A stretch of DNA of 64,000 bases from Gautieria morchelliformis (lineage: Eukaryota; Basidiomycota; Agaricomycetes; Gomphales; Gomphaceae): positions 62,001-126,000 of the forward strand of contig WHVA01000175.1 in assembly GCA_015179125.1 (NCBI GenBank), written 5' to 3'. The translations under genes and the position numbers were made by a program. The notes beneath the pieces were generated by a model. The model was not told the DNA's origin, did not search any database, and was given only the letters and a program-made list of their open reading frames with translations. This document shows, piece by piece, positions 47,832-59,311 of the stretch. The number at the start of each line of letters is the position of its first letter. Position 1 is the first letter of the stretch.

Positions 47832-48960
47832 GATGATAGGTACAGGTTCCGGCACTTGGTTGTCACTCTGGAGCATTGGAAAGGTTGGCAAAACAAGCTA
47901 AGTAAAGAGATCGATCTACAGGGTTAGTGCAGTGCAAATCTTGCACTTTTAGCTAATTATTTGGTTACAGGACATTGGTACAAAATACATTCACAGTGTG
48001 AGATGCCTTCAGTTGACATGGAATTTCACCTGCATGAGTGGCTGGTATTCCTTCGCTCATTTGTATACGGTCATGACCTTGAAGACGGTGACTACATATT
48101 TCCATCTGTGAACATGAAGGGTCTCGCACAGCTTGGCACAGCTATCTCACATGACACCATTCAAAAGTGGCTCAATGAGTTTGTGACTGGTGCCACTATC
48201 AAGCTCGGGCGTGGTCGGTTGACTACGCACTGCTTCTGCCGGGTGGTGCACAGTATTGTTTCATGCACACACCAGTAGGGAAATGATGGAGCCTGGCCAC
48301 CATCCGCTGGTGGGGCAGATGGGCCGAGGGTGAACAGGTGAGCTTCATGGTTAAAACAAAGGAAGGAGCTTACTACAACGGTTGAGAGCATGACACTCTT
48401 ATCCATTACCTGCTAGATGAGTTATACTACTACGAAGATGGCCATGGTGACGCCCTTTGGCCAATCTCCACAGAGGTGGACAAGTCCTTCTTAGGTGAAC
48501 ATACAGAGATCCGGCCGGCTACAAAACAGGAAATCCAAGCCATCATTAGCACACAGCTTGAAAATGTAACAGCAAAGATAGTCGAGGCTTACCATTCACA
48601 CCCTCGGTTTGGACTGATGACCTTTGGAGCACCTTCACAGCCTTGGTGCGGTGAACATAACCCTACTGCAGGGCCAGCTCCTTGTGCCATGGAGCCTACA
48701 AGTCTAACACTCGTACCTACCTCCCAAATTAGAACTGATCCCCGCATGACCTTCGCGTCTCACCACTACCTAAAACGGGACCCATGAATGACCACTGGAA
48801 GCAAGCTGTGCGTGACTGGCAAGAGCGGGACCTTTCCGGAGGCCATTCCATCGCCCTCAAGGACTGGCATCCGACCTGGTATAGTGGAGTGAACCAAGAT
48901 TTTTGGCGTGCAGTATGGGAAATGGAAGCTGATAGCACTAGAGTTTTTTAGACAGGTGAG
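47832..48960 (+). pseudogene. Crypton-like tyrosine recombinase relic with GCR1_C-like tail
   Basis: Exon-like pieces: FRHLVVTLEHWKGWQNKL (47840-47925), then after an intron ending at 47967, GHWYKIHSQCEMPSVDMEF and DGDYIFPSVNMKGLAQLG, then TTHCF-C-R (48226-48240), which corresponds to the THxxRRGGAQ box of fungal tyrosine recombinases. A missing G after 48240 shifts the frame; two Arg codons in the box read TGC and TGT, and a TGA follows at about 48283. IRWWGRWAEGE and HYLLDELYYYEDGHGD (candidate catalytic Tyr region) continue. The end reads GHSIALKDWHPTWYSG and LIALEFFRQ, like a GCR1_C domain. The N-terminus is cut by LTR A4. Crypton assignment is from motif order and not from alignment. Confidence 0.6.
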
Positions 48961-49231
48961 AGCACACAGTTCTGTCTGTAGCATAAAGGGCTGACAGAGT
49001 ACAACCGACTGTAGCTGCAAGGGAGACGAAACTGAATTCCTGCGCAAATGGCTGGTACCAGACTCTGCTGGCCCAACCAAGCTGCTCAAGGTGATCCATT
49101 GCGTGCAAATCGAGTCTGGCTCCGCAAATCATTGCAGGATGACTAAGGAATGACATCCCGTCGTTGGCCAGAGTGAAGGAGAAAAAGTGTATGAAAGGAG
49201 CACAGGGAGGACAGCAAAGAATTCACTGGTG

Positions 49232-49893
49232 TGTTACGTATCGAGATTTCCGCTAAGTCGGAACTGGAAAGGACAGCGGCTTCAACTTGTAGGTTGCGCC
49301 CCCAATGAACTATCGTCCTAAGTATTTCGGAAATGAGTCAGAAGTCGGAAAGTACTGAACTAGAGGTTGGTCGGAACTTGAGTCGGAACTGAGGCGGAAG
49401 GCGGAAAGACGGAAGGTGGAGAGACTGAGGTCTTGCTAGACTCGCTGTGCTAAGAACAGGAGATAGAGCAAAGGAAATCAAGTATCGAAGGCGATTATCT
49501 AATTTCAGAATAACAGACATACATGACAGGCTTTTATACAAAGAGCTGAGACAACAGGTAATGGGGTAGTACTAAGCAAATTCCGGGGGAAGCGGAAGTC
49601 GAGTAGACAATGCGTGGGAACTAGCTAATTGGGAACAATGGGACTACAAGGGGGGTTCAGGGTAAGGTAGAACAATGGCAAAGAACAAGGGGTCAGGAAA
49701 ACATGTCTTGACAACGAAACACAAGGAGGGCCAGACATATGGTCTGATGAACGGTGAGGTGGGTCCGGTGGGTCCGAGTAATAGAGTTGAAAGAACAAGG
49801 GAAATGAACAAGGGGCGGGATGTCGGAAATATCAGAGGGGCAGAAAGTGTTGTGGAACTGAAGGTCGGAAATCAGAAATGAACGGTCGTAACA
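49232..49893 (-). mobile_element. Family C solo LTR (C3), 662 bp
   Basis: Runs TGTTACGTATCGAG to GAACGGTCGTAACA. Flanks are TGGTG (left) and CGGTG (right), a 5-bp duplication with one change. The start-site box and TATA element are recognisable but diverged. No internal region adjoins it. Confidence 0.8.
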
Positions 49894-50158
49894 CGGTGCA
49901 GTTTTTTTGAGTTACACTTAGACTCTCAAGAAAGATCTGTATATTTGTTCCTTTCTGATAGTATACAGATGGAGACACAGAAAGCGGCTGGCCAAAGGAG
50001 GGCCTATGATCATCTTGTAGGTCCTTGGTGCAGTCAAGCAAGCAGAGCCGGGGAGGGAGTGGGGGGTGGACAGTAATGGTGCACGATACCGTGCTAGTTG
50101 CCCCGTAATTTGGCCACACGACCCTGGAACAGAGAGACGGACCGGCCAAAAAGGCGAG

Positions 50159-50614
50159 TGTTAAGAGAGTAAGTCATACTTAAGACTCAACCCAAGGGCC
50201 GAGCCGAGGTTTGGGAACGGGGGGCTTGGCTTCAACTTCGTAGGTTGCTCCCACTACAGTGATCCACCCTAATTTCAGGAAACGGATTCAGGAATGGATT
50301 CCGCTTCAAGCTGAGGTTCGGAAATGAGATCAGGCAGAGAAGCGGAGAGATACGAGGATCTAAGTCAATATCAGAACTGAGGATTTAGCATACATGACGG
50401 GGGGTTTATATACTAATTGCAAGGAACGGAAAGAGGGCATCAATGCCCATATCGAGCAGGAAGAAGGGTAGACAGACGATCATCAGAAATGGAACTAGGA
50501 AAGGAAATCAGGGTGAATGATGAACCAATGGGAACCCAAGTTAAGCCAAGAAGGGTTCCCGAGCAAGAGCCGAGGCCGAGGCTTCAGGTTCGGACTTGGG
50601 AACGGGTCTTAACA
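50159..50614. mobile_element. Possible further LTR (E), 456 bp
   Basis: Begins TGTTAAGAGAG and ends GGTCTTAACA, holds GGCTTCAACTTCGTAGGTTGC similar to a motif near the end of LTR C, and a TATATA near 50407. No target duplication is evident. Flanks on both sides share CCTATGATCA and CAGTCA(A/G)GCA(A/G)GCAGAG, so a local duplication surrounds it. Confidence 0.4.
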
Positions 50615-51240
50615 ACAAGGGTCCTATGATCACCTCGCTCAGCGCAGTCAGGCAGGCAGAGATCCTCAGAGCCAGGGGGGAAGGCACCATCATGTGCATC
50701 ATCCTCCCATCTCTGGGAATCTTCCCACCCCACCTCCTTGACGATGCTGAGGACCTACGAGGTGATGGTAGGTCCTCCCTTTTGGCTGCCCCCTCTCTCG
50801 GTCTTGCAGGGTCACGTGTCCGGCAGGCTAACAAGCCCGATGGGGCAGTGTCTGTGACCATGCGAGACACGCGAACCCCACTGGCGCCCCCCTGCCTGCT
50901 TTGACCGGGCGATCCTAGTGTGCTTAGCGCCACGGTCGATGGCAAGGATCAAGAGTGCACTGAATTTGGAATCCCACCGTAAATCTGGCAAAGTAAGTCT
51001 CTCAGCTGTCCGTGGATAACTTGTAGAGCCCAGGCGCTTCATGCACTCGGTAACTATTCGGTCCAGATGTAGTGTGATCAGATTACAATGAAGGCCCATG
51101 CGTTGGGGGTCAGGAGAGCTGACTAAGCCCACTCCCCAAACATATAAAGGTCACGCGTCATGAGACGGTAGCTCCCCAGGTCCTTTCCCCCCTCCCACCA
51201 CGTCATTGTAAATTATTTTACACCCTACTGCCTCTTTACC
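50615..51240. other. Unassigned interval and promoter of the heptad-repeat array
   Basis: A minus-strand frame at 50812-51132 (LHCNLITLHLDRIVTECMK) is open but unrecognised. ACATATAAAGG at 51140-51150 lies about 95 bp upstream of the ATG at 51241 and could be the TATA box of the first gene copy. Confidence 0.4.
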
Positions 51241-53126
51241 ATGGCCATTCACGTTTCATACCCCTTTACAATCCATAGTATGATCACAGTCCATCCAACC
51301 ATCCCTCCTGAGGTGGTGCAGACCCTCCAACTTGATGAAGGGATCGTCATCGGAGACACCGTTGACAACACCCATGCCCAATCCGCGGAAGCGCTAGTGA
51401 AGTCGCTTGTGTACATGCATTGTGAGTACCATAACTTGTTAAAAATCGCACCATTGTTGATATCTTCACACAAGGGAAAGACAAAGTTCCTCAGGATGTT
51501 GTCGAGACTGCCAAAAACCGTGCCACCCTCATCCGCAACACTCGGAGGTATCAATTTAGCTCTGTGTAACCTTTCTACTAACTGTTCATCAAACAGATTC
51601 AACGTTGCAATTTCCTCAAGGTGGCAATGCTGACACCGTTACCCTGTTGAATCGGCTGTTTTGTGCTGTTGAAACCAACACAGTCACCATGGACCTCCGG
51701 TTCACCAGGACTGACCAACGTTTCAATGGGTCGGCATCGACCAATGCTTTGATGGCATTGACCAACACTTTGGCGGCATTGACCAACGCTTTGGAGACAC
51801 CGTTGACAACACCCATGCCAATCGGCGGAAGTGCTAGTAAAGTCGCTTGTGTACATACATCATGAGTACCATAATTTGTTAAACATCGCAGCTTTGTTGA
51901 TCTCTTCGCACAAGGCAAAGACAAAATTTCTGAGGATGTTATCCAGACTGCGAAAAATTGTGCAACTCTCATCCGGAACACTTGTATGTATTACTTTAGC
52001 TACATTTAACCTTCTACTAACTGTTCATCGAACAGATTCGACATTGCAATTTCCTCAAGGTGGCAACGCTGACACCGTTACCCTGTTGAATTGGCTCTTT
52101 CGTGCTGTTGAAACCAACGCAGTCGCCATGGACCTCCGGTTCAATGGGATTGACCAACGTTTCAATGGGTCGGCATCAACCAATGCTTTGACGGCATCAA
52201 CCAACGCTTTGGCGGCATCAACCAATGCTTTGGAGACACTGTTGACAACACCCATGCCCAATCGGTGGAAGCACTGGTGAAGTCGCTTGTGTACATGCAT
52301 CATGAGTACCATAATTTGTTAAACATTGCAGCTTTGTTGATCTCTTCGCACAAGGCAAAGACAAAATTTCTGAGGATGTTATCCAGACTGCGAAAAATCG
52401 TGCAACTCTCATCCAGAACACTTGTATGTATTACTTTAGCTACATTTAACCTTTCTACTAACTGTTCATCGAACAGATTCGACATTGCAATTTCCTCAAG
52501 GTGGCAATGCTGACACCGTTACCCTGTTGAATTGGCTCTTTCATGCTGTTGAAACCAACGCAGTCGCCATGGACCTCCAGTTCAACAGGATTGACCAACG
52601 TTTTAATGGGTCGGCATCAACCAATGCTTTGATGGCATCGACCAATGCTTTGATGGCATCGACCAACGCTTTGGCAGCATCGACCAACGCTTTGATGGCA
52701 TCGACCAACGCTTTGATGGCATCGACCACCACCTTGACCGCACCAACCTGCACCTTAACTACATTTATCTTTTCTACTAACCATTCATCCAACAGATTTA
52801 ACACTTCAATTTGATCAAGGCGGCAACACCGCAATCATCACCGTGTTGATTCACCTCTGTCTCGCTGTCGACTGCATCAATGGCACTATTGACACCAACA
52901 CAGTCGCAATGCATGCCATGGACCTCCACTTTAACGCCATTGACCAACACTTTGACGCCATCGGCCAACACTTTGACGCCATTGACCAATGCTTTGATGC
53001 CATTGACCAACACTTTGACAGCATCGACCAACACTTTGGTGGCATTGACCAACACTTTGACGGCATCAACCACCACCTTGACAGCATCAACCTGTACCTT
53101 AACTACATTCATCTTTTCTACTAACC
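51241..53126 (+). pseudogene. Heptad-repeat gene family: three fused tandem copies
   Basis: Copy 1 begins MAIHVSYPFTIHSMITVHP, then IPPEVVQTLQLDEGIVIGD and THAQSAEALVKSLVYMH (exon 1, 51241..51421); exon 2 is 51475..51547 (KDKVPQDVVETAKNRATLIR); exon 3 begins STLQFPQGGNADTVTLLN and leads into 7-residue repeats (IDQRFDG / TNALMAS depending on frame) encoded by a 21-bp unit. Two further copies start at about 51790 and 52231, each entered directly from the repeats of the previous copy into exon 1 at GGAGACACCGTTGACAACACC. In copies 2 and 3 the exon 2 donor is ACACTT|GTATGT (phase 1); copy 1 has a changed donor. A last exon 3 unit starts at 52797. Real family members end with a conserved C-terminus seen only at 62753-63010. 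Function unknown; the heptads predict a coiled coil. Confidence 0.6.
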
Positions 53127-53621
53127 TGTCATGATGCGTTTATTTCCCATACTCAGATGCCCTGTTCTCCCATTTCTCACTCGACCTCCGTGTTCGTTCC
53201 GATTGCCCTCGCCATGTTCGGCAACCGATATTTGCTGTTCGCGCCATTTACCATAGCCATGCCGTCAAAGCATGATCGACGTCTTTGGACTGACTTGGCA
53301 GTCATCGCTGAGCCTATCACCTCCTCTGCTCAACCCTCTTTCGATGATGTTCCTATGATCGGATTGTCATGACTTGTATATTTCCTGCACCTTGTTATCC
53401 CCATTTCCCCTTTCGCCACTCCTCCCCCGTGTTCGCTCGGCTTCGCTCTCCACCTCGACCACTCCTGCCCTATGTCATCTCCGTTAGCCCTTCCTCGCAT
53501 TTCGCTGAACAGCCACTCGCTGCTCGCATCATTCGCCAGCAGGCACACCATCAAATCACGATCGATATCCCTACCCGGCATGATGGCTCATCAGTAGCTC
53601 CATCAGCTTCTCAATCCAACC

Positions 53622-54029
53622 TGTAAGGGCAACCCTGGCTAGTTGTGGAGATCACACTACCACACAACTGACAAGGGGAAATCCAAAGTATGTATAAATG
53701 AACAAAGTATACAAGAGAGGGGATTCTCACCTGACAAGGGGAAATCCAAAGAGAAAGGTCTAAGGACCCCCAATGTCAGCGAGCCCGTATTATACTACGC
53801 TGCGCAGCCAGGGACAACACTTGGCACCCGCCATCAACCCTGCATCCTCCTGACCTCCTGACCCTTGATTGACCCTTGATGCCACCTATTACGCGAGCCG
53901 CTTGATTTCCGACACTGTTCTGAGAGTGGAAGTCGGAAATTGGATCGGAACTGGAAGCGGAGTCGGAAATGGAGTCGGAAATGGATGTGGTGTCGGAACT
54001 GGGGATGGAAAACAGGGTGTCCCCTGACA
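53622..54029 (-). repeat. 3' LTR of the family A element
   Basis: TGTAAGGGC to CCCCTGACA on the plus strand. Carries GAGAAAGGTCTAAGG where the 5' LTR has GAGAAAAGTCTAAGG, so the start-site box is altered in this copy. Confidence 0.9.
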
Positions 54030-54099
54030 TCACCCCCCCTCTAGAATGCTGCGTCCTCGAAGCATGGGACACGAGGGACTGAAATGCCAGTGAGCAGAT

Positions 54100-57000
54100 T
54101 CAGCGAGGGGCACCAGGGTGTGTCCTATAGAACTCGCGGAGTTTGTCCGGAGCGGATACATCTTGCTCCAGGACCCACGAATTCTCCTCATACCCATACC
54201 CTTCCCATTTCACGAGGAATTGGAGTCGTCCTCGCACAAACCGGCTGTCCAGGATCCGTTCCACCACATAGTGCTCTTCTCCATCTACAATCTCCGGTGG
54301 AGGTGGCGGACGAGCCTTCCGACCTGGAATTGGGTCCTCAAACGTAGGGAGTAACTTCACCACGTTGAAGACGGGGTGGAGGCGGGACATGGACATCGGA
54401 AGTCGGAGGCAGTATGCATTCCATCCAACCCTCCGCATCACTGTGAAGGGCCCAAGGTAGCGGTGGGCCAGCTTCTGCGAAGGGCGTGTGGTGCGGATGT
54501 CACTTGCATCTAGATACACCTTGTCTCCAACTTGGTACTCTGGGGCAGGAACCCGGCGTTGGTTGTAGTACCTTGCCATGTCATCCTTGGCCTTCGCAAG
54601 GGCCGACTTGGCTTCCGAAAGGGTGGAGTCCATGCAGTCTCGGAACTCATTGACCGTCTCCAGTTGAGACTCAGCCTGGCATGGTTCGAAGCCCATCCGC
54701 GGGTGCCGTCCGGAGTCAAGCATGAAGGGAGTCTGTTGTGTGGCAGAATGTACATGGTTGTTGTATTGGAATTCCGCCAGTGGAAGTAACTCATCCCAGT
54801 CATCCTGCCTCTCATTGACAAAGAGGCGGAGATATTGCTCCAACTCCTGATTGACCCGTTCCGTCTGTCCGTCACCCTGTGGATGGTATGCTGTGGTGGT
54901 AGCCAACTTTATGCTGAGCAGGCGGTAGAGCTCTCGAGTCAGTTCCGCAACAAACTGCGGACCTCGGTCGGAAACAACTTGCTTCGGGAGCCCATGCAAC
55001 TTCCAGACATGCACAAGGAACAGGCGGGCCGCTCCGAGGGCTGTGATTGTCGTGTGTGTCGGAATGAAGTGGGACACCTTGCTTACCAAGTCCACGACGT
55101 TCATGATCACGTCGTAGCCATGAGACTCTGGGAGTTCAACGATGAAGTCGACACTGATGGTGTCCCAGCGGGATTCGGGATTCGGGAGCGGAACAAGTTC
55201 TCCGACGGGCAGATGTCGTTGTGCTTTGGTTTGGAGACAAAGGTCACATGTCTTCACGTACTGTCCAATGTAGTGGGACATCTGAGGCCACCAGTAATTC
55301 CGAGCCACTAACTCCAGCATCTTCCACCTGCCAGCATGCCCAGCGACCCGTGTGTCATGGTGCTGGGACACGATGCGGCGGCGGAGGTCCGCCACACCTG
55401 GAACATAGACCTTGCCTCTGAAGTGGAGCAGTCCATCACGTTCCAACCATTCCGCTGCCCATACAGATCATGAGTGCCCTTTCCGAAGTTCCTCCACCAC
55501 CTTCACCACCGACTCCTCCTTCTCTCCATTCCAGTACTGCCTCCGGATGTCTCGGAGCATTTCCGCTTCCGCCCCAACTGCAGTCACTCCCTCTAGGGTG
55601 CGGATTGCAAAGAGACTTGGGCAGAGCAGTGTCATATCCGCGTTGTCTCCACTTCCGCTTCCATGATCCACACGGCGGGATAGGGCATCGGGCTTGCCCA
55701 TGGTGCGGCCGGGGTGGTGGTGGAGCATGAAGTCGAACCGGGACAGGTGTAGGGACCACCGTGCTTGTCATCAGTTCAACTTCTTAGATGTGCAGAAATA
55801 CTCAAGGTTCTTGTGGTCTGTCCAGATCTCAAACGGGCATAGAGCACCCTCAAGGAAGTGTCGCCACTCCTCCAGCGCTCGGATGATTGCCAGCATCTCC
55901 TTGTCGTGGATCTCATAGTTCCGCTCGACCAGACTAAGGCTTTTAGAGAAGAAGGCAATTGGATGCCATCCCCCATCATCTTCCGACGACTGTTGTGACA
56001 AGACCGCTCTGGTAGCTGCGTCGGAAGAATCCGCCTTGACTCGATAAGGGCGAGAGTCATCGGGAAAGATCAGGACCGGGGCAGAAGTGATCAGCTCTTT
56101 GAGTTTGTCAAAGGAGGCCTGTTCCGGCTCTCCCCACCGCCATCCAACCTCCTTCTTGGTGAGGTCGAAGAGGGCACGAGCGTGGCAGGAGAAGTCCTTG
56201 ATGAACCGCCGGTAGAAATTGACAAACCCAATGAAGGACTGGACCTCTTTCTTGTTCCGTGGCACGGGCCAATCCGATACACCGGAAACTTTGACTGGGT
56301 CCATTTCCACCTTTCCTTCCGACACAATCACCCCAAGATACTCTATCCGCGTCCACTCAAATTCGCACTTTTCCGGCTTGAGACACAGGTTGTATTCCCG
56401 GAGCCATTCCAGCACTCTCTGTGCAACTTCCCAATGTTCCGACATTGTTTTTGTGAAGATGAGGATGTCATCGAGGTAGACGCAAACAACCCCCTCTGCT
56501 ATCATGTCACAGAAAATGTCATTCATCATCATCTGGAATGTGGCGGGACTGTTGGTGAGGCCAAAGAACATGACCTGTGGCTCAAAGAGTCCTCAGTTGG
56601 TGTGGAATGGGGCCTTCCACTCGTCCCCCTCCTGGATCCAAACATTATTGAAGCCCCAGTGGACATCCAGCTTAGTGAAGTACCTTGCCCCGCGGAGTTG
56701 TGTGATTAGTTCGGAAATGAGTGGAATGGGGTACCGGTTCTTGATCGTGATCGCATTCAAGGCCCGGTAATCCTGCACAAGTCTGAGCGAGCCGTCCTTC
56801 TTCTTGATGAAGAACACCGGAGATGCCATGGGTGACTTGGAGGGGCGGATCCTCCCTGTACAGAGGTTTTCCGCAAGGAATGCATCGAGCTCTACCTGCT
56901 CCTTGGGTGACAGCGGGTAGACTTTGCAGTTGGTGGGCTTTGACCCAGGCTCCAACTCAATGGCATGGTCCCACAGCTTCCGTGGAGGCAGGGCATCAAA

Positions 57001-57960
57001 CGACTCCTTGGCAAAGACATCCTCGAACTCCCGCAGGTACTCCGGAATTTCCGCCTCCACCCTATCATGCTTCTTGGAGGCTTCAGCAAGGCGTTGCGAA
57101 ATATTTCCGACGGCGCAGATGTGTTCCGCTTCCGGTGGAAGGTTTACGTACAGCAAGCGCTCCCCTTCCGCCAGAGTGTCTTCCAGGCCAAGTCGGATGA
57201 CGTCGGAATCGGAATCGGAATAGGAATCGGAAGTGGGAGCCGGTTCAAATTCCGCTTCCGAGTCTTCTTCCACAAGCAGTGGATGGGGGCCAGAACGACA
57301 TGTCTGTATGAGCCGTTCGGTCTTCCACTGCTCCTGACGCTCCTTCCGCACTTCCGACCGACACATGTGACACTTGGCTGGGCATCGACTCATCAGCACC
57401 TTCCGAGTCTGCCAATTGATCTCCGGGTTGTGCTCCTGAAGCCAGGTAAAGCCGAGGATGATGTCTTGCTTCCCCAGACTGGTGACTGCAAAGGAAGTGC
57501 GTTCTGTGTGTCCATTGTAGCGGAGAATTGTGTCTACTATCTCCGTGATGGACCCTGACTCATTGGGGCTTCCATCCACATTGAACACCGGGATTGCACG
57601 TTGCAACTTCCGCGTAGTCAGTCGGTTCCGTTCCACATAGTCCCGGTCCATAAACTGACCAGTGGCTCCGCAATCGACAAGGGCGGGTCCGGATTTGACT
57701 TCCGCCGTATCTGTCGTCTGGATCTCCACCTTAATGACTAGTGACTTGGGGCCCGGAGTGGCAGCAACAACATAGCGCTTTGGGAGGCGTCTCTCCCAAG
57801 GGCGGATGCGAGATAGATGGGGTGTCGGATTTGGTTTTTGTGTGACTTTATCCGGTGGATCTGTACGAAGTGAGGGGAGTGGGGGCTTTTCATTCTCTAC
57901 TTCAAGACAGGCAAACCAGTTATGTACAGGCAGCAGGGGCACACATCTCACCCGCTGCAT
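54100..57960 (-). pseudogene. Family A pol: protease, RT, RNase H, integrase, chromodomain (stops)
   Basis: Starts with an ATG at 57960 that overlaps the gag stop (57948-57950) by a few bases in another frame. Protease: LVDCGATGQFMD (DCGA in place of the retroviral DSGA, common in chromoviruses). [44 protein letters not shown]. RNase H: KADSSDAATRAVLSQQ, EIHDKEMLAII, WTDHKNLEYF. Integrase: HHDTRVAGHAGRWK with CDLC, core DFIVEL / SDRGPQF / PQGDGQTERVNQELE. Chromodomain: YVVERILDSRFVRGRL, LVKWEGYGYEENSW. Stops: TGA at 56593-56595, two adjacent TGA at 55768-55773, TGA at 55468-55470. Most fall where Arg is expected. Without the stops it would be one frame. It serves the element only. Confidence 0.92.
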
Positions 57961-59124
57961 GTCACAAAATCCAACGCATCTTCCACTTCCGATGCGCCAT
58001 GTTCCGCCTCTTCAGAAATTCCTTCCGCAGTGGGCACTCCGCTTATGTCCGCAAGTGCGAGGAACTCTGGGAGGAGCTCGAGTTTCTCCTCTGTGGTCAT
58101 AAGCCAGATGTCGAAGGCTTGGGGGCACTCGCGGGCATAGTGGCCTGGTTGTCGGCATCGGAAGCAGGTGATGGTTCCGTGGCCTTTTCCGCCCATGCGG
58201 TCAACATCCATCGGGGCAGGGTCACTCTTAGAGGGAGGGGGGCTAGGGTTCCTAATAGGAGCAGGCGGAGTAACCATCGGAAATATTTTCCGTGCGGGAA
58301 TGAATGCACTTCCGGGTTTTGGCACAGGCAGAGGAGGATGAGCGGAACTGCGTGTCATGTTCCGGTTTGTCTCCATGAAGGCCTCATTTGCTTCCCTGTT
58401 TCAGGACACCCTCTGCGCAGCTTGATACCACCCTTCCGGGTCATCGAAATCCGGAGCTCCATCCCCAAGCAGTGCGACTTGGTTCTGGAGCGTCAGATCA
58501 AGCCCTCGTCGGAATTTGATGACAATTGTCTTGTCGTCGTCGTATTCCGCAAGGTCGATGAGCTCCTGGAAGCGGTCGATGTAGTCATCGACTAGATCCT
58601 TGGCCTGGTACCAGCTGGTTCCCTCGAGCTTTGTAAGGGCTGTGAGCTGCTCTTTTTTCCGGACAGAACTGGTCAGAAAATGTTTTCTCGAAGGTGTCCC
58701 AGTCCCGGAAGTAGTTCCCCTTGCCCTTTGCTTCCTGTCTGATCACCTTGTTTGCAAAATGGGCTGCGCGGTCCGACTTGAAAAAGGACAATGCCCAGTG
58801 AATCCGAGCCTGGTCGTTCGGAAAGAGGTCTCCGACAATTGCGAAGTAGATGCTGCATGTGTTGAAGAATGTGCGTCCCTTCTCCCGATCTCCGTCAAAG
58901 TCCGCCGGAGTTGCGGGTTTGACCTTTGCCAACTTCGCGGACACCTTCTCTTCTGCTAGTTCCGCTTTTCTGAAATCCAGCTCGTCCAGCATCACATTTC
59001 CACCACCTTGTGGAATATCTAACTTAGCCAAAATCGTTTGCAAGGCTGTTTCAATCACGTCGGTCTTCATCCGGTTTCGCATCAATTCCTCCTCCATATT
59101 CCGAAGACGATCATCTGGATCCAT
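57948..59124 (-). pseudogene. Family A gag with CCHC zinc knuckle (frameshift and stop)
   Basis: First ATG after the LTR is at 59124 (MDPDDRLRNMEEELMRNR). The capsid-like core reads ARIHWALSFFKSDRAAHFANK and GNYFRDWDTFEKTFSDQFCP. An A-run of six (T6 at 58653-58658 on the plus strand) shifts the frame; the expected continuation (EGTSWYQAKDLVDDYIDRFQ) is in the next frame. A TGA at 58401-58403 interrupts it again. The nucleocapsid knuckle CFRCRQPGHYAREC fits CX2CX4HX4C. Gag ends SEVEDALDFVTCSG. Confidence 0.9.
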
Positions 59125-59299
59125 GTCAGAAGGAGAAATATGGGACGGGATTTCCAGGGTTGGGAGCTCAACATAAGAAGAGGGACTGTCATATGCTGTG
59201 CGTGCGGAAGAGGTTGCGATCTCCGAGTCGCTATCTCCAATTCCGAACGCACCTATGGCGAATGCAATGTGCAATACGACCACCGGTCCTCTAGGGAAG

Positions 59300-59309
59300 A
59301 GACTTTTCT
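59300..59309 (-). other. Predicted self-primer site of family A
   Basis: Minus-strand AGAAAAGTCT lies 2 nt inside the 5' LTR end (59312) and is the exact complement of AGACTTTTCT within that LTR (59442-59451), about 33 nt downstream of TATAATA. No tRNA-complementary site is seen in its place. Confidence 0.65.
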
Positions 59310-59311
59310 GC

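Noticed and set aside
52541-52834. Long minus-strand frames with KALVDAV / MPSKHWS repeats (also near 60520-60942 and 61422-61934)
   Set aside because: They are reverse-strand readings of the 21-bp heptad unit, whose length is a multiple of three and lacks stops in several frames. The plus frame is supported by exons and a conserved C-terminus.
51241-53126. CRISPR-like array of 21-bp repeats
   Set aside because: The repeats are head-to-tail with no unique spacers, are in phase with codons, and the DNA is eukaryotic.
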